Shown here piece after piece: positions 7,975-16,425 of a DNA stretch of 64,000 bases; the first letter of the stretch is position 1, and each line of letters opens with the position of its first letter. The DNA is taken from NCBI GenBank assembly GCA_946886475.1, contig CAMPIQ010000004.1:4239-68238 (forward strand), read 5' to 3'. This DNA comes from an uncultured Chitinophagales bacterium. GTDB taxonomy: Bacteria > Bacteroidota > Bacteroidia > Chitinophagales > Chitinophagaceae. Position numbers and translations under genes: made by a program. The notes beneath the pieces are model-generated. The model saw nothing but the letters and a program-made list of their open reading frames with translations. It was not told the DNA's origin and searched no databases.

Positions 7975-10176
7975 CTAGGCTACTTTCCTGTCATCAAATT
8001 TTCTGTGCCTGTAAAATTCCTGCATGGCGAGTTCAAATGAAGGAAGCATTTGACCTTTCTCACTGCCAAGCACACTGTAAAAAGGTCGCTTAGCCGGATA
8101 ATGGAGTTTATCTGCATGTACAGGAAGGATCAAAGCTGGGTCCAGATCAAATTGTGAAGCGATCAATAATGCCCACTCATACCAGGTTAAGGATCCTTTA
8201 TTTGTAAGGTGCCAGATGCCACCCTCCTTATCTATCAAGATATCAAGAGTTGCGTTTACCAGATGGGGAACATAGGTAGGGGAGATGTGAAGATCTTTGG
8301 CTACCGGAATGGTTTCGTACTGTGATAAGGCCCGATGCACATGATGAACGAAATTGTATTCATCCCAGGGACCGAAAAATGCGCTTGTGCGGATAATAAG
8401 GGCGCCGGGTAATTCTTTCTGTACCAGTAATTCTGCCTGAGCTTTACTGCGTCCGTAAACATTCAATGGATTGGGTAGATCGCTTTCTATATAAGGCGTT
8501 GGTTTGTTGCCGTCAAAAACAAGGTCGCTTGAAAAATTTACGAGCTTTATGCCATGTTTCTTACAGGCCAAAGCAAGATGTACCGGCCCGTCTGTATTGT
8601 CTCTGATACAGGCATCCTTATCATTTTCTGCCTCATCCACTCTCACATAACCTGCAGCATTGATAATTGCCCATGGTTTATATAATGAAATGTTTTCTTC
8701 AATTGATGTTAGTTTGCTGATGTCACAATCCTGCCTGCCCAATAAATGAAATGGTATGCACCGGTCCTGACAGATGCGCGCAAAAGCCCTTCCCAGTGTT
8801 CCGTTCCTGCCTATGATCAAAACCGGACAATTCATATGCAATGGCATTTGCATGGTGTCCGTGCAAGCACTGTATAATAACCTGTCCGACCTTTGCCACC
8901 AGCCTTTTTCTTCTGAAAGGTGATGGTGTGCCTGATGATGATTTGCGATATCGCTGATATAATGAGCCAGTGCAGTTGGCCTTGGTTTTCCTGACCTGAG
9001 GTCAAATGCACCCGGTTCATACGTTCCATCCGGTACAGTTAAAAGTTGGTTCCAGCCATATGACCCAAGCAGAGCCCAGGGCGTAACACCTTTTATTTCT
9101 ACGCCTTCCCTTTGCAGCCGGACACCTGTATCCCAAACATATTTTAACCAGCGTAATTGTTCCTCCCTGTGACAATGGAGGTGCACTTCAGTAATGGCCA
9201 TGGGTTTTTGATACCTGTTCCATGCTTCTTTCAATAATACTTCAAGTCCTGATGGTTCGTCAGCCTCAACCCTTATTGCTTCTACATCAGCATATGAATG
9301 TTTGCCGTTGCCGCCATGCGTGGCAGTTGGATAAGCGTCAGCGTTTTCATCCAAATATCTTTCTGATGTAAGGTAGTGATTGAAACCAAAAATATCCGGC
9401 ACACAGGGATGGTCTGAAAAGAATTTCAACTCTTTTTCATCAATTCCCATTTCCATAAAATAATTCCAGAGGGCATGCTGCTTATTGAATTTCCCGCAGA
9501 GGATATCATAGGTAAGCCATCTCCTTTCATTTTCGAAATCTGCCTGGTATTGTAATTTCTTTGTGCTGTATGTTTTCCCGAGGTCTTCAGTCTGTACCAA
9601 TTGCGCGGAAGGATTTATTTTCCGTATCTCCTGCATGGATAATATAATTCCTTTCAATTCATTCAGCAGCATTTTTATAAACACAGCCGGATCTTTTGCA
9701 TGTGGATACCATATGCCATACAGTCCGGAGAACCTCGCTGTGGTTAATGGTTCATTAACCGGCGTATAATATCTTATCCATGGAAATCTTTCAGCCACCT
9801 GCCTTGCATAAGCGGCCAGGAGGTAGGGGAAGTTTTTATCTGACAGATCAGTAAAGGAAGGTCCGCTGCCATGGTGTACCAGACCGGCAATAACATCAAT
9901 ATTCCTGTTCCGGATTTTATCGAGTTGTAATGAGGTCCATGACCAGTCTGTTACTGAATTCAATGCAGGCTGGTGCTTTTCCCACAATACAGGATATCTT
10001 AGTTTTTTAATGCCAAGTGAGCATATTTGTTCCACATCACCTTCCCGGTAATAATGACCGGATAGGTGCAATTGATCAATATATGTATCTGCGATCCTGT
10101 TGATGGTGCATTCTATTCCACCCCAGATCTCAGGATTGTAAAATGGTATTTGTTTGTCCATTAACTGTTTTTCCAT
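7975..10176 (-). CDS. GH1-like glycosidase domain fused to an RmlD-like sugar-nucleotide reductase
   Basis: The 733-residue protein has two parts. Residues about 10-410 are a GH1-type TIM barrel with the acid/base motif TPVNEP (E142) and a nucleophile-type AITE (E330). Residues about 450-725 are an extended SDR of the RmlD (dTDP-4-dehydrorhamnose reductase) type: Rossmann motif GRNGTLG (456-462), SSDLVFDG, and catalytic YGRSK (Y574, K578). No signal peptide, so it is cytosolic. It is last in an operon with GH5, glycosyltransferase and glf, overlapping glf by 47 nt (32 nt if Met6 at 10161 is the start). Such fusions occur in other bacteria, but their substrates are not established. A role in making or trimming a deoxysugar- or galactofuranose-containing glycan is inference. 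Confidence 0.85.
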   Translation of the reverse strand: MEKQLMDKQIPFYNPEIWGGIECTINRIADTYIDQLHLSGHYYREGDVEQICSLGIKKLRYPVLWEKHQPALNSVTDWSWTSLQLDKIRNRNIDVIAGLVHHGSGPSFTDLSDKNFPYLLAAYARQVAERFPWIRYYTPVNEPLTTARFSGLYGIWYPHAKDPAVFIKMLLNELKGIILSMQEIRKINPSAQLVQTEDLGKTYSTKKLQYQADFENERRWLTYDILCGKFNKQHALWNYFMEMGIDEKELKFFSDHPCVPDIFGFNHYLTSERYLDENADAYPTATHGGNGKHSYADVEAIRVEADEPSGLEVLLKEAWNRYQKPMAITEVHLHCHREEQLRWLKYVWDTGVRLQREGVEIKGVTPWALLGSYGWNQLLTVPDGTYEPGAFDLRSGKPRPTALAHYISDIANHHQAHHHLSEEKGWWQRSDRLLYSACTDTMQMPLHMNCPVLIIGRNGTLGRAFARICQDRCIPFHLLGRQDCDISKLTSIEENISLYKPWAIINAAGYVRVDEAENDKDACIRDNTDGPVHLALACKKHGIKLVNFSSDLVFDGNKPTPYIESDLPNPLNVYGRSKAQAELLVQKELPGALIIRTSAFFGPWDEYNFVHHVHRALSQYETIPVAKDLHISPTYVPHLVNATLDILIDKEGGIWHLTNKGSLTWYEWALLIASQFDLDPALILPVHADKLHYPAKRPFYSVLGSEKGQMLPSFELAMQEFYRHRKFDDRKVA

Positions 10177-11287
10177 TCACATTACTTTCTTCTTTCGTAT
10201 CCTTTATGAGCTTTTTAAACAGGGTTAAGGACTGTGCAACCACCTGGTCCATATTATAATATTTATAAGTAGCCAGCCTTCCCACAAAATAAGTATTGGT
10301 CATGGATGCCGCCAGCTGCTGGTACTTCCTGTACAATTCAGCATTTTCAGGTCTTGGTACGGGGTAGTATGGATCTCCTTTTTCTTTTGGAAATTCATAA
10401 ACTATTGCGGTTTTGGGATGTACCTGCCCGGTTAGGTATTTAAAATCAGTGATTCTGGTATAGAGTTGCCCGTTTGGATAATTTATGGTACCTGTGGACT
10501 GGAATACTTCCCTGTCAATTGTTTCAAACTTAAACTCAAGCGAACGATAGGGGAGCTTACCATAACAGTAATCGAAATATTCATCCACAGGCCCGGTGAA
10601 TATTAAATTCTTATGTGGAATGAAATCAATGATCTCTTTATAGTCTGTGTTGAGCATGATCTTGATATTCCCGTGAGAAAGCATGTTCCGGAACATATGG
10701 GAATAACCATAGAGCGGCATGGCCTGGTAAGTATCTGTAAAATACCGGTCGTCCTTATTGGTTCTTGTTGGTACTCTTGCTGTAACACTTGCATCAAGTT
10801 CTGATGGATCCAGGTCCCACATCTTCCTGGTATAGCCGCGAAAGAATTTTTCATACAACTCGCGGCCTACTTTACTAACAACAACATCTTCGGAAGTTTT
10901 TACAGCAGGAACCTTTTCTGCTTTTGAGGCAAAAAAATCTTCAAGCTCTGAACTATTCAGATTAAGTCCATATAACTGATTGATGGTATTCAGGTTTATA
11001 GGAATGGGTACCAGCTGCCCGTCCACACTTCCGAGTACCTTGTGTTCATATGGTCTCCAGGGTGTGAATTGTCCAAGGTATTCAAAAACTTCTTTTGAGT
11101 TGGTGTGAAAAATATGGGGTCCGTATTTATGGATCAGAATACCATCGTTATTAAAATAATCATAAGCGTTTCCACCAATGTGATCTCTTTTGTCAATGAT
11201 CAAAATTTTCTTTCCAGCCTGGGAAGCCAACCTTTCTGCAATTACACTACCTGCAAATCCTGCACCTACAACCAGATAATCAAACAT
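10130..11287 (-). CDS. glf: UDP-galactopyranose mutase
   Basis: This 385-residue flavoenzyme interconverts UDP-galactopyranose and UDP-galactofuranose in the cytoplasm. The N-terminal FAD motif is VGAGFAGS (7-14), followed by IIDKRDHIGGNAYD and GPHIFHT, both characteristic of Glf; RSLEFKFE and the C-terminal FVGRLATYKYYNMDQ are the family's substrate and flavin contact regions. Length fits bacterial Glf. Its start overlaps the end of the upstream glycosyltransferase gene by 8 nt and its end overlaps the GH1-RmlD gene, which points to translational coupling. Galactofuranose is used in cell-surface glycans; galK nearby is consistent with a galactose route. Confidence 0.95.
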   Translation of the reverse strand: MFDYLVVGAGFAGSVIAERLASQAGKKILIIDKRDHIGGNAYDYFNNDGILIHKYGPHIFHTNSKEVFEYLGQFTPWRPYEHKVLGSVDGQLVPIPINLNTINQLYGLNLNSSELEDFFASKAEKVPAVKTSEDVVVSKVGRELYEKFFRGYTRKMWDLDPSELDASVTARVPTRTNKDDRYFTDTYQAMPLYGYSHMFRNMLSHGNIKIMLNTDYKEIIDFIPHKNLIFTGPVDEYFDYCYGKLPYRSLEFKFETIDREVFQSTGTINYPNGQLYTRITDFKYLTGQVHPKTAIVYEFPKEKGDPYYPVPRPENAELYRKYQQLAASMTNTYFVGRLATYKYYNMDQVVAQSLTLFKKLIKDTKEESNVNGKTVNGQTNTILQS

Positions 11288-12458
11288 ATATTTTCTCCTT
11301 CAATTTATTTTTTTCAGAGGCGGTTACAAAAACTTCTTCAATCTGGCGTACCATCTGTCCCCAGGTTCTGTCCCAGGAATTAAATGCAAGGAATTCGTCA
11401 ACTTTCTTCAGCCAGAATCCTTTTTTCTTTTTTGCCAGTTCTTTTTCTGCAGCCAGTATAAATTCATCTGCGTCATTCACTATATGCACCAGGTGCTGTT
11501 CGCCATATGGCTTTACTACATCTCTTATGGGCGATGATATCACCGGCTTGCCTGCGGCCAGGTATTCAGGTGTTTTGGTAGGGCTTATAAATTTTGTTGA
11601 TTCATTCATTGCAAATGGTATCAGGGCAATATCCCACCCGGCTATATAATAGGGTAGCTCTTCGTAATTTTTACTGCCCAGGTAATGGATATTTTTATAA
11701 TTGGGTAAAGAAGCGGGATCAATTTTTACAACAGGACCCAGAATCACAAATTGCCAGTCCGGTCTCTCACTGGCCACACGGTCTATCATTTCAATATCAA
11801 ATCTTTCATCTACCACTCCAAAGAATCCAAAACGGGGGTGGGGGATGTCTGCCTGGTCCTCCGGGTCCTTTTTATGTGACCTTGCCAGACCAAAATGGCT
11901 TTTATCCAAACTGCTTGGGAAAGCATGAATATTGTGGTGCTGGTCTTTTTTGAATTCATAAATACTATTGCCACCCGTAAATACCACATCGGCTTTTTTG
12001 AATAACTCTTTTTCAAGCAATGTTAATTGAGGTGGTGCAAATTTGAAAGCAGATAATTCATCCATACAATCATAGATCACCAGCTCCGGTAAGAGATGGT
12101 CGGTGAAGGGGAGGGCCATTGGGGTATAATACCAGGTGATATACCTGTTTATTTTCTTTTCTGTGAAAAGTCCGGAAAGCAAATCCCGCTGTCTGTTAAG
12201 GGTTTCGGTTTCGGATAAGCCCGATGAAATGTATGGCGTAACGATAAACAGGTTTTCATTATAGTTATTTATCTGTAAACCATCTTCTTTTTCATGAAAA
12301 ACCGGTTCTTCAATAAAGAAAACCCGCTGATGTTTTGAAAACCGGCTTAACAGATGATTTGGACGCTGAAACACAAATCCCCACCTTAGATGACAAAAGC
12401 AAACCAGGTCTATATTCTTCAGGAATGAGCATGAAACTTCTTCTATGTTTTTGATCAT
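11280..12458 (-). CDS. GT-B type glycosyltransferase (glycosyltransferase family 1/4-like)
   Basis: The 392-residue protein begins with a GT-B N-terminal domain (RWGFVFQRPNHLLSRFSK, common in family-4-like enzymes) and ends with a nucleotide-binding half: FGFFGVVDERFD, FVILGPVVKID, NIHYLGSKNYEELPYYI, then TKTPEYLAAGKPVISS, the motif holding the nucleotide ribose. There is no signal peptide or membrane segment; it should act at the inner membrane face or in the cytosol. It lies between GH5 and glf, overlapping glf by 8 nt, so the likely donor is UDP-galactofuranose or a related sugar (inference from context). The acceptor is unknown. Confidence 0.88.
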   Translation of the reverse strand: MIKNIEEVSCSFLKNIDLVCFCHLRWGFVFQRPNHLLSRFSKHQRVFFIEEPVFHEKEDGLQINNYNENLFIVTPYISSGLSETETLNRQRDLLSGLFTEKKINRYITWYYTPMALPFTDHLLPELVIYDCMDELSAFKFAPPQLTLLEKELFKKADVVFTGGNSIYEFKKDQHHNIHAFPSSLDKSHFGLARSHKKDPEDQADIPHPRFGFFGVVDERFDIEMIDRVASERPDWQFVILGPVVKIDPASLPNYKNIHYLGSKNYEELPYYIAGWDIALIPFAMNESTKFISPTKTPEYLAAGKPVISSPIRDVVKPYGEQHLVHIVNDADEFILAAEKELAKKKKGFWLKKVDEFLAFNSWDRTWGQMVRQIEEVFVTASEKNKLKEKIYV

Positions 12459-12625
12459 GCAGCATTAAATGCTATTTATATGCCATCATTTTTTTATTTG
12501 AAATCTGTAAATGGTTGTGGTTGATTAATTTAACTTGTAGAATTTCATACTCACGAAAAATTTTATTTCAGCTGTGCCATATCCCGGTTTTGAAAAAAAA
12601 CAGGGAACCGCTATAGGCCAAAAAA

Positions 12626-12643
12626 ATCCGCCTTCCGGCGGAT
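12626..12643 (-). terminator. Rho-independent terminator after the GH5 gene
   Basis: ATCCGCC (12626-12632) and GGCGGAT (12637-12643) close a 4-nt loop and run into six U on the minus strand, 7 nt past the stop at 12651. It separates GH5 from the three genes downstream, so either it is read through or the GT-glf-GH1 genes have their own promoter in 12459-12625. Confidence 0.85.
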
Positions 12644-12650
12644 CAGGTTA

Positions 12651-13778
12651 TCAGGCAACTTTCTGATAGTTCTGTTTTTGTTTTTTCAGGAACCCTTTTA
12701 AAAATTCAACCTCTTCTTTATTATATACTTCACCATTTTCCCTGAATATATCGTGGAACCACAATTCGGGTTCACTGGTATATTCCGTACTCCATGAATC
12801 CCATGGGCAATGTGTTTGAGACTTACCCGCCACAAGTCCCCAGTTATAAGCGCCGATATTATGCTCTTTAAATAAGGGCAGGATCTCCTGGAAGGTACTT
12901 CCGAAAGGCCTTGCCATATATTCCGTGCACAACATAGGCCGGTTATAGCGTTGTTTAATGGAAAGGATCCTTTGCTCCAGGTGCTTTCTATCCTCATAAT
13001 TGTGAAAGGAAATGATATCGGAATGACTGAACATGTATTCATCAAGTGCCGAAACCCGGTGACTGCAATGCCAGTTCTCCTGCCAGGGTGCCATAGTAAT
13101 GGGCTGGTCGGGATTGATCACTCTTACCCAATTGATGGTTTTTTTTAGAAGCGCCATGGAAAGTTCAGCCTTGTGAGCAATGTAGTCATCATCTTTATAG
13201 CTGCTCAGATTCATGTTATCCGGTTCATTGAACAGGTCCCAGATCAATACCCTTTTATCATTTTTAAAATGGGAAACAATTCCATTTACGTAGCTGTACA
13301 GGTCATCGTATCTGGATGGATCATTCAATACATCATAACCCGGGCATTGAACCCATCCTGAATTATGAACATTCAAACGTGGTTCGGGTTGTTTGCCCAG
13401 TTTAGGAAAAGGATCCCATACCGCATCAAACAATACAAACATGATCTTTATTCCGTGGGAAGAGGCAATTCCAAGAAATTCATCTATCCGCCTGCAATAA
13501 TCCTGAGGATCTTCTTCCCAAACCAGCTGGTGTAAAAAAACACGGGCTGTATTAAATCCCAGGCTGGCAGCCCAGCCCAGTTCTTTATTGATGAGTTCCG
13601 GGGAAAAAGTTTCCTTCTGCCACATTTCAATCTGATTGATGGCATTGCCGGGGATGTAGTTGCAACCTGCAACCCAGCCATTCTTTTCAAACCATTCCTG
13701 AGCTTTTTCTTCAGGCCAGCGATGGGCCAGTTCCGGATCATGTTCTAAAAAAGGTACGGTGACCTTGGTGGTTAACAT
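12651..13778 (-). CDS. GH5-like (cellulase-family) glycoside hydrolase, no export signal
   Basis: The 375-residue protein is a TIM-barrel hydrolase of the GH-A clan. The acid/base is E185 in LFNEPDN and the nucleophile is E286 in LCTEYMAR, with the aromatic and His residues expected around the site (FHNYED at about 258). The length is one catalytic domain. The sequence begins MLTTKVTVPFLEHDPE with no hydrophobic segment, so unlike most family relatives it seems to stay in the cytoplasm. It precedes the GT-glf-GH1/RmlD genes on the same strand but a good terminator follows its stop. Substrate unknown; xylanase- or mannanase-like names used for relatives should not be trusted here. Confidence 0.85.
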   Translation of the reverse strand: MLTTKVTVPFLEHDPELAHRWPEEKAQEWFEKNGWVAGCNYIPGNAINQIEMWQKETFSPELINKELGWAASLGFNTARVFLHQLVWEEDPQDYCRRIDEFLGIASSHGIKIMFVLFDAVWDPFPKLGKQPEPRLNVHNSGWVQCPGYDVLNDPSRYDDLYSYVNGIVSHFKNDKRVLIWDLFNEPDNMNLSSYKDDDYIAHKAELSMALLKKTINWVRVINPDQPITMAPWQENWHCSHRVSALDEYMFSHSDIISFHNYEDRKHLEQRILSIKQRYNRPMLCTEYMARPFGSTFQEILPLFKEHNIGAYNWGLVAGKSQTHCPWDSWSTEYTSEPELWFHDIFRENGEVYNKEEVEFLKGFLKKQKQNYQKVA

Positions 13779-13950
13779 AAAATACTGGTATTAGATTAAC
13801 GGGTTTTACGAATAGGGAATTATGATTCAAATTAAATACAAAACTCAAAAGATGAATAGTTGTTTTCGTTAGAAAATCCATCTTATCGTTGAATACAGAA
13901 ATAAACAGGACGAAACCGGGCAACTGTATTATTTGTTCTTCCTGTAAACG

Positions 13951-13958
13951 TAAATTTG
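13951..13958 (+). promoter_or_regulatory. Candidate -7 element (TAAATTTG) for galK
   Basis: TAAATTTG matches TAnnTTTG, 38 nt upstream of the galK ATG. A TTTG at 13932-13935 could be the -33 element but the spacer is 15 nt, shorter than usual. Confidence 0.35.
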
Positions 13959-13996
13959 AATCAGCTTAGTACTTTATTAAGAATGAAATTTTGGCC

Positions 13997-15160
13997 ATGA
14001 ATGAATTGATAAGGAACGGGATCCAGGAAAAATTCCTAAATCTATTTAACGAGAAACCTTTGATCGTGCGTTCTCCCGGGAGGGTAAATATAATAGGGGA
14101 ACATACCGATTACAATGATGGATTTGTATTGCCTGCTGCTATCAATAAGGCCATTTACCTGGCCATTACTGCCCGCACCGATGAACAGGTACACCTGTAT
14201 TCATCAGAATTCAATGCTTCATTTCAAACCACCCTGTCTCAAATGAGGCCGGCTAAAGAAGTATGGCCTAATTATATTCTTGGTGTGGCCGACCAATTGG
14301 TAAAAAGGGGTTATGTTATCCGCGGATTCAACCTTGTGATTGACGGAGACATACCCATTGGCTCGGGCCTTTCATCTTCCGCAGCCGTAGAGTGTGCAAC
14401 GGCATTTGCACTTAATGCGCTCTTTGATCTTAATATTACAAAACTTGATCTGGCCCTTATAGCTCAAAAAGCCGAACACGAATTTGCCGGGGTATTATGC
14501 GGCATTATGGACCAATTTGCCTCTGTGTTTGGTAAAAAAGACCAGGTGATCAGGCTCGATTGCAGGAGCCTGGAGTATGAATATGTACCGCTGAAACTGG
14601 AGGGGTATCAATTGCTTTTATTGAACACCAATGTAAAACATTCGCTGGCATCCTCCGAATACAACACCCGTAGAAATCAGTGTGAGCGGGGCGTGGCGCT
14701 TGTGAAAAAACATCATCCGGAAGTGGAAAGTCTGCGGGATGTAACCATGGATATGCTCCTCCGGTATGTAAAAGATTCCGACGAATTGATTTACAGGAGG
14801 TGTAAATATATTATTGAAGAAAATCAAAGATTGCTCGAAGGATGCGAAGATCTTATTAATGGACGTATTGATTACCTGGGGCAAAAAATGTTTCAGTCTC
14901 ATGAAGGCCTGCGCAGGGAATATGAAGTAAGTTGCCCTGAGCTTGATTTTTTGGTAGATGCTGTAAAAAATCATCCTGGTGTGTTAGGGGCGAGAATGAT
15001 GGGAGGAGGATTTGGAGGTTGCACCATTAACATTGTAAAAGAAAACGCTGTTGACCAGCTGGTGCGGGAATTGTCGCGGGCATACAATGAAAAAATGCAA
15101 AAAGAATTAACCCCGATCCCAGCCGTAATTGAAGAAGGCACACAGGTATTGGAGCTTTAA
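13997..15160 (+). CDS. galK: Galactokinase
   Basis: Phosphorylates alpha-D-galactose at C1 with ATP, the first committed step of the Leloir pathway. Numbered from the ATG at 13997 the protein has 387 residues. The galactokinase signature RSPGRVNIIGEHTDYNDG is at about 25-42, the GHMP ATP loop IPIGSGLSSSAA at 119-130, the catalytic Asp (D172) in CGIMDQFAS and the C-terminal GHMP motif GGGFGGCT near 335. A frame extension to a TTG six bases upstream is possible but ATG is preferred. It converges on galM; no galT or galE is in the window. Confidence 0.96.
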   Translation: MNELIRNGIQEKFLNLFNEKPLIVRSPGRVNIIGEHTDYNDGFVLPAAINKAIYLAITARTDEQVHLYSSEFNASFQTTLSQMRPAKEVWPNYILGVADQLVKRGYVIRGFNLVIDGDIPIGSGLSSSAAVECATAFALNALFDLNITKLDLALIAQKAEHEFAGVLCGIMDQFASVFGKKDQVIRLDCRSLEYEYVPLKLEGYQLLLLNTNVKHSLASSEYNTRRNQCERGVALVKKHHPEVESLRDVTMDMLLRYVKDSDELIYRRCKYIIEENQRLLEGCEDLINGRIDYLGQKMFQSHEGLRREYEVSCPELDFLVDAVKNHPGVLGARMMGGGFGGCTINIVKENAVDQLVRELSRAYNEKMQKELTPIPAVIEEGTQVLEL

Positions 15161-15203
15161 ACTATGGCTGATATCCTGGTTTATAATCAGCTCCCAATAA
15201 TGT

Positions 15204-16244
15204 TCAGCTGAACCTGTATTCCGTTTTGGAGGTAAAAACCTGGCCTGGTTCAAGTTTGGTGGAAGGAAATGCCGGCTGGTTGGGTGCGTCGGGAAAATGT
15301 TGTGTTTCCAGACAAAAAGCTTCCCTGTATTTGTCAAGGTGTCCATATTTAACAGCATTCTCTCCTTTCATATAATTACCACTGTATAATTGCATTCCCG
15401 GCTGGTCGGTATGCACTTCCATTACTATGCCCGACAGGTTTCCTTTTACTTCAGCCACCTTCCTGAAACCGCTTCCATTGAGCACCATATTATGATCATA
15501 GCCATGTCCATATTTTAATTGTTGGTTCTGTTCATCCATTTTTTCATTTATCCTGGCAGGCTTTCTGAAATCAAATGGAGTAGATTCAACATGATCTATA
15601 CCAGTTGGTATCAGTGCTTCATCTACCGGATTATAATGATCCGCATCGATCTGTAAAACATGGTCGCAGATGGTGCCGCTTCCCTGTCCGTTAAGATTGA
15701 AAAAAGGATGGCTGGTCAGATTGATAATGGTTGTTTGATCAGTTGTTGCCTCATAACTAATTACGATGCCATTGTCTGATAAGTAATAGGTGACCGTTAC
15801 CTTCAGGTTACCAGGGTAATTTTCTTCTCCATCTTCCGAAAAATAAGACAGCCTTGCTGTGGAAGCGGTCAGCTCATCAAAATCCCAAACCTGGTTATGG
15901 AATCCAAAAGGTCCGCCATGTAAATGATTGGGTTCATTGTTTATTGATAACTGGTGAACCTTCCCATTCAAACTGAACCTCCCCCTTGCAATCCTGTTGG
16001 CGTAACGGCCAATGATGGCGCTATAATAAGTTTCTGTAGAACGCAGATAACCCCGGATGCTGTCAAATCCCACCACCACATCTGTTTCATGCCCTTTTTT
16101 GTTCTTTACCCACAATGCAACTATCCTGGCTCCGTAACTGGTAATAGCCGCCCTTATCCGGTTGTTTTCAATGATATGAAAACCTGTTTCCTTTCCCCTT
16201 ACTATTTCTTTGAATGATTCTTTATCCATTTTCATCGGTCTCAA
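15204..16244 (-). CDS. galM: Aldose 1-epimerase (mutarotase)
   Basis: Interconverts alpha and beta anomers of galactose and other aldoses, supplying the alpha form to galactokinase. The 346-residue protein carries the family residues: first His in NHLHGGPFGFH, second His in LTSHPFFNLNG, and the catalytic Glu in FCLETQHFPDAPNQ. There is no signal peptide, although some family members in this phylum are secreted. Met1, Met4 or Met6 could be the start. It converges on galK with a 43-nt gap, so the two are functionally linked but separately transcribed. Confidence 0.94.
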   Translation of the reverse strand: MRPMKMDKESFKEIVRGKETGFHIIENNRIRAAITSYGARIVALWVKNKKGHETDVVVGFDSIRGYLRSTETYYSAIIGRYANRIARGRFSLNGKVHQLSINNEPNHLHGGPFGFHNQVWDFDELTASTARLSYFSEDGEENYPGNLKVTVTYYLSDNGIVISYEATTDQTTIINLTSHPFFNLNGQGSGTICDHVLQIDADHYNPVDEALIPTGIDHVESTPFDFRKPARINEKMDEQNQQLKYGHGYDHNMVLNGSGFRKVAEVKGNLSGIVMEVHTDQPGMQLYSGNYMKGENAVKYGHLDKYREAFCLETQHFPDAPNQPAFPSTKLEPGQVFTSKTEYRFS

Positions 16245-16358
16245 AATGAAATTTATATGAATGGCTTATGAAGGCAGCATGAGAAATTCTTAACAACAAG
16301 TTCCTGAAAAGCCCTTTCCTAAAATTAAGTGAAATTAGAATGTCAGCTATTTCTGCCT

Positions 16359-16397
16359 CCTGCTTTCACCTCGTATTTCCTGCTTTATACCTCGTAC
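16359..16397 (+). repeat. Imperfect tandem word repeat (CCTGCTTT..ACCTCGTA)
   Basis: CCTGCTTTCACCTCGTA (16359-16375) is followed by CCTGCTTTATACCTCGTA (16379-16396). The 10-mer TACCTCGTAC at 16388-16397 also occurs at 7954-7963 in another intergenic gap. TACCTTTG (16406-16413) just after it fits a -7 element for the ABC gene. Confidence 0.6.
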
Positions 16398-16425
16398 TTC
16401 ATAATTACCTTTGCATCAATTAAGA

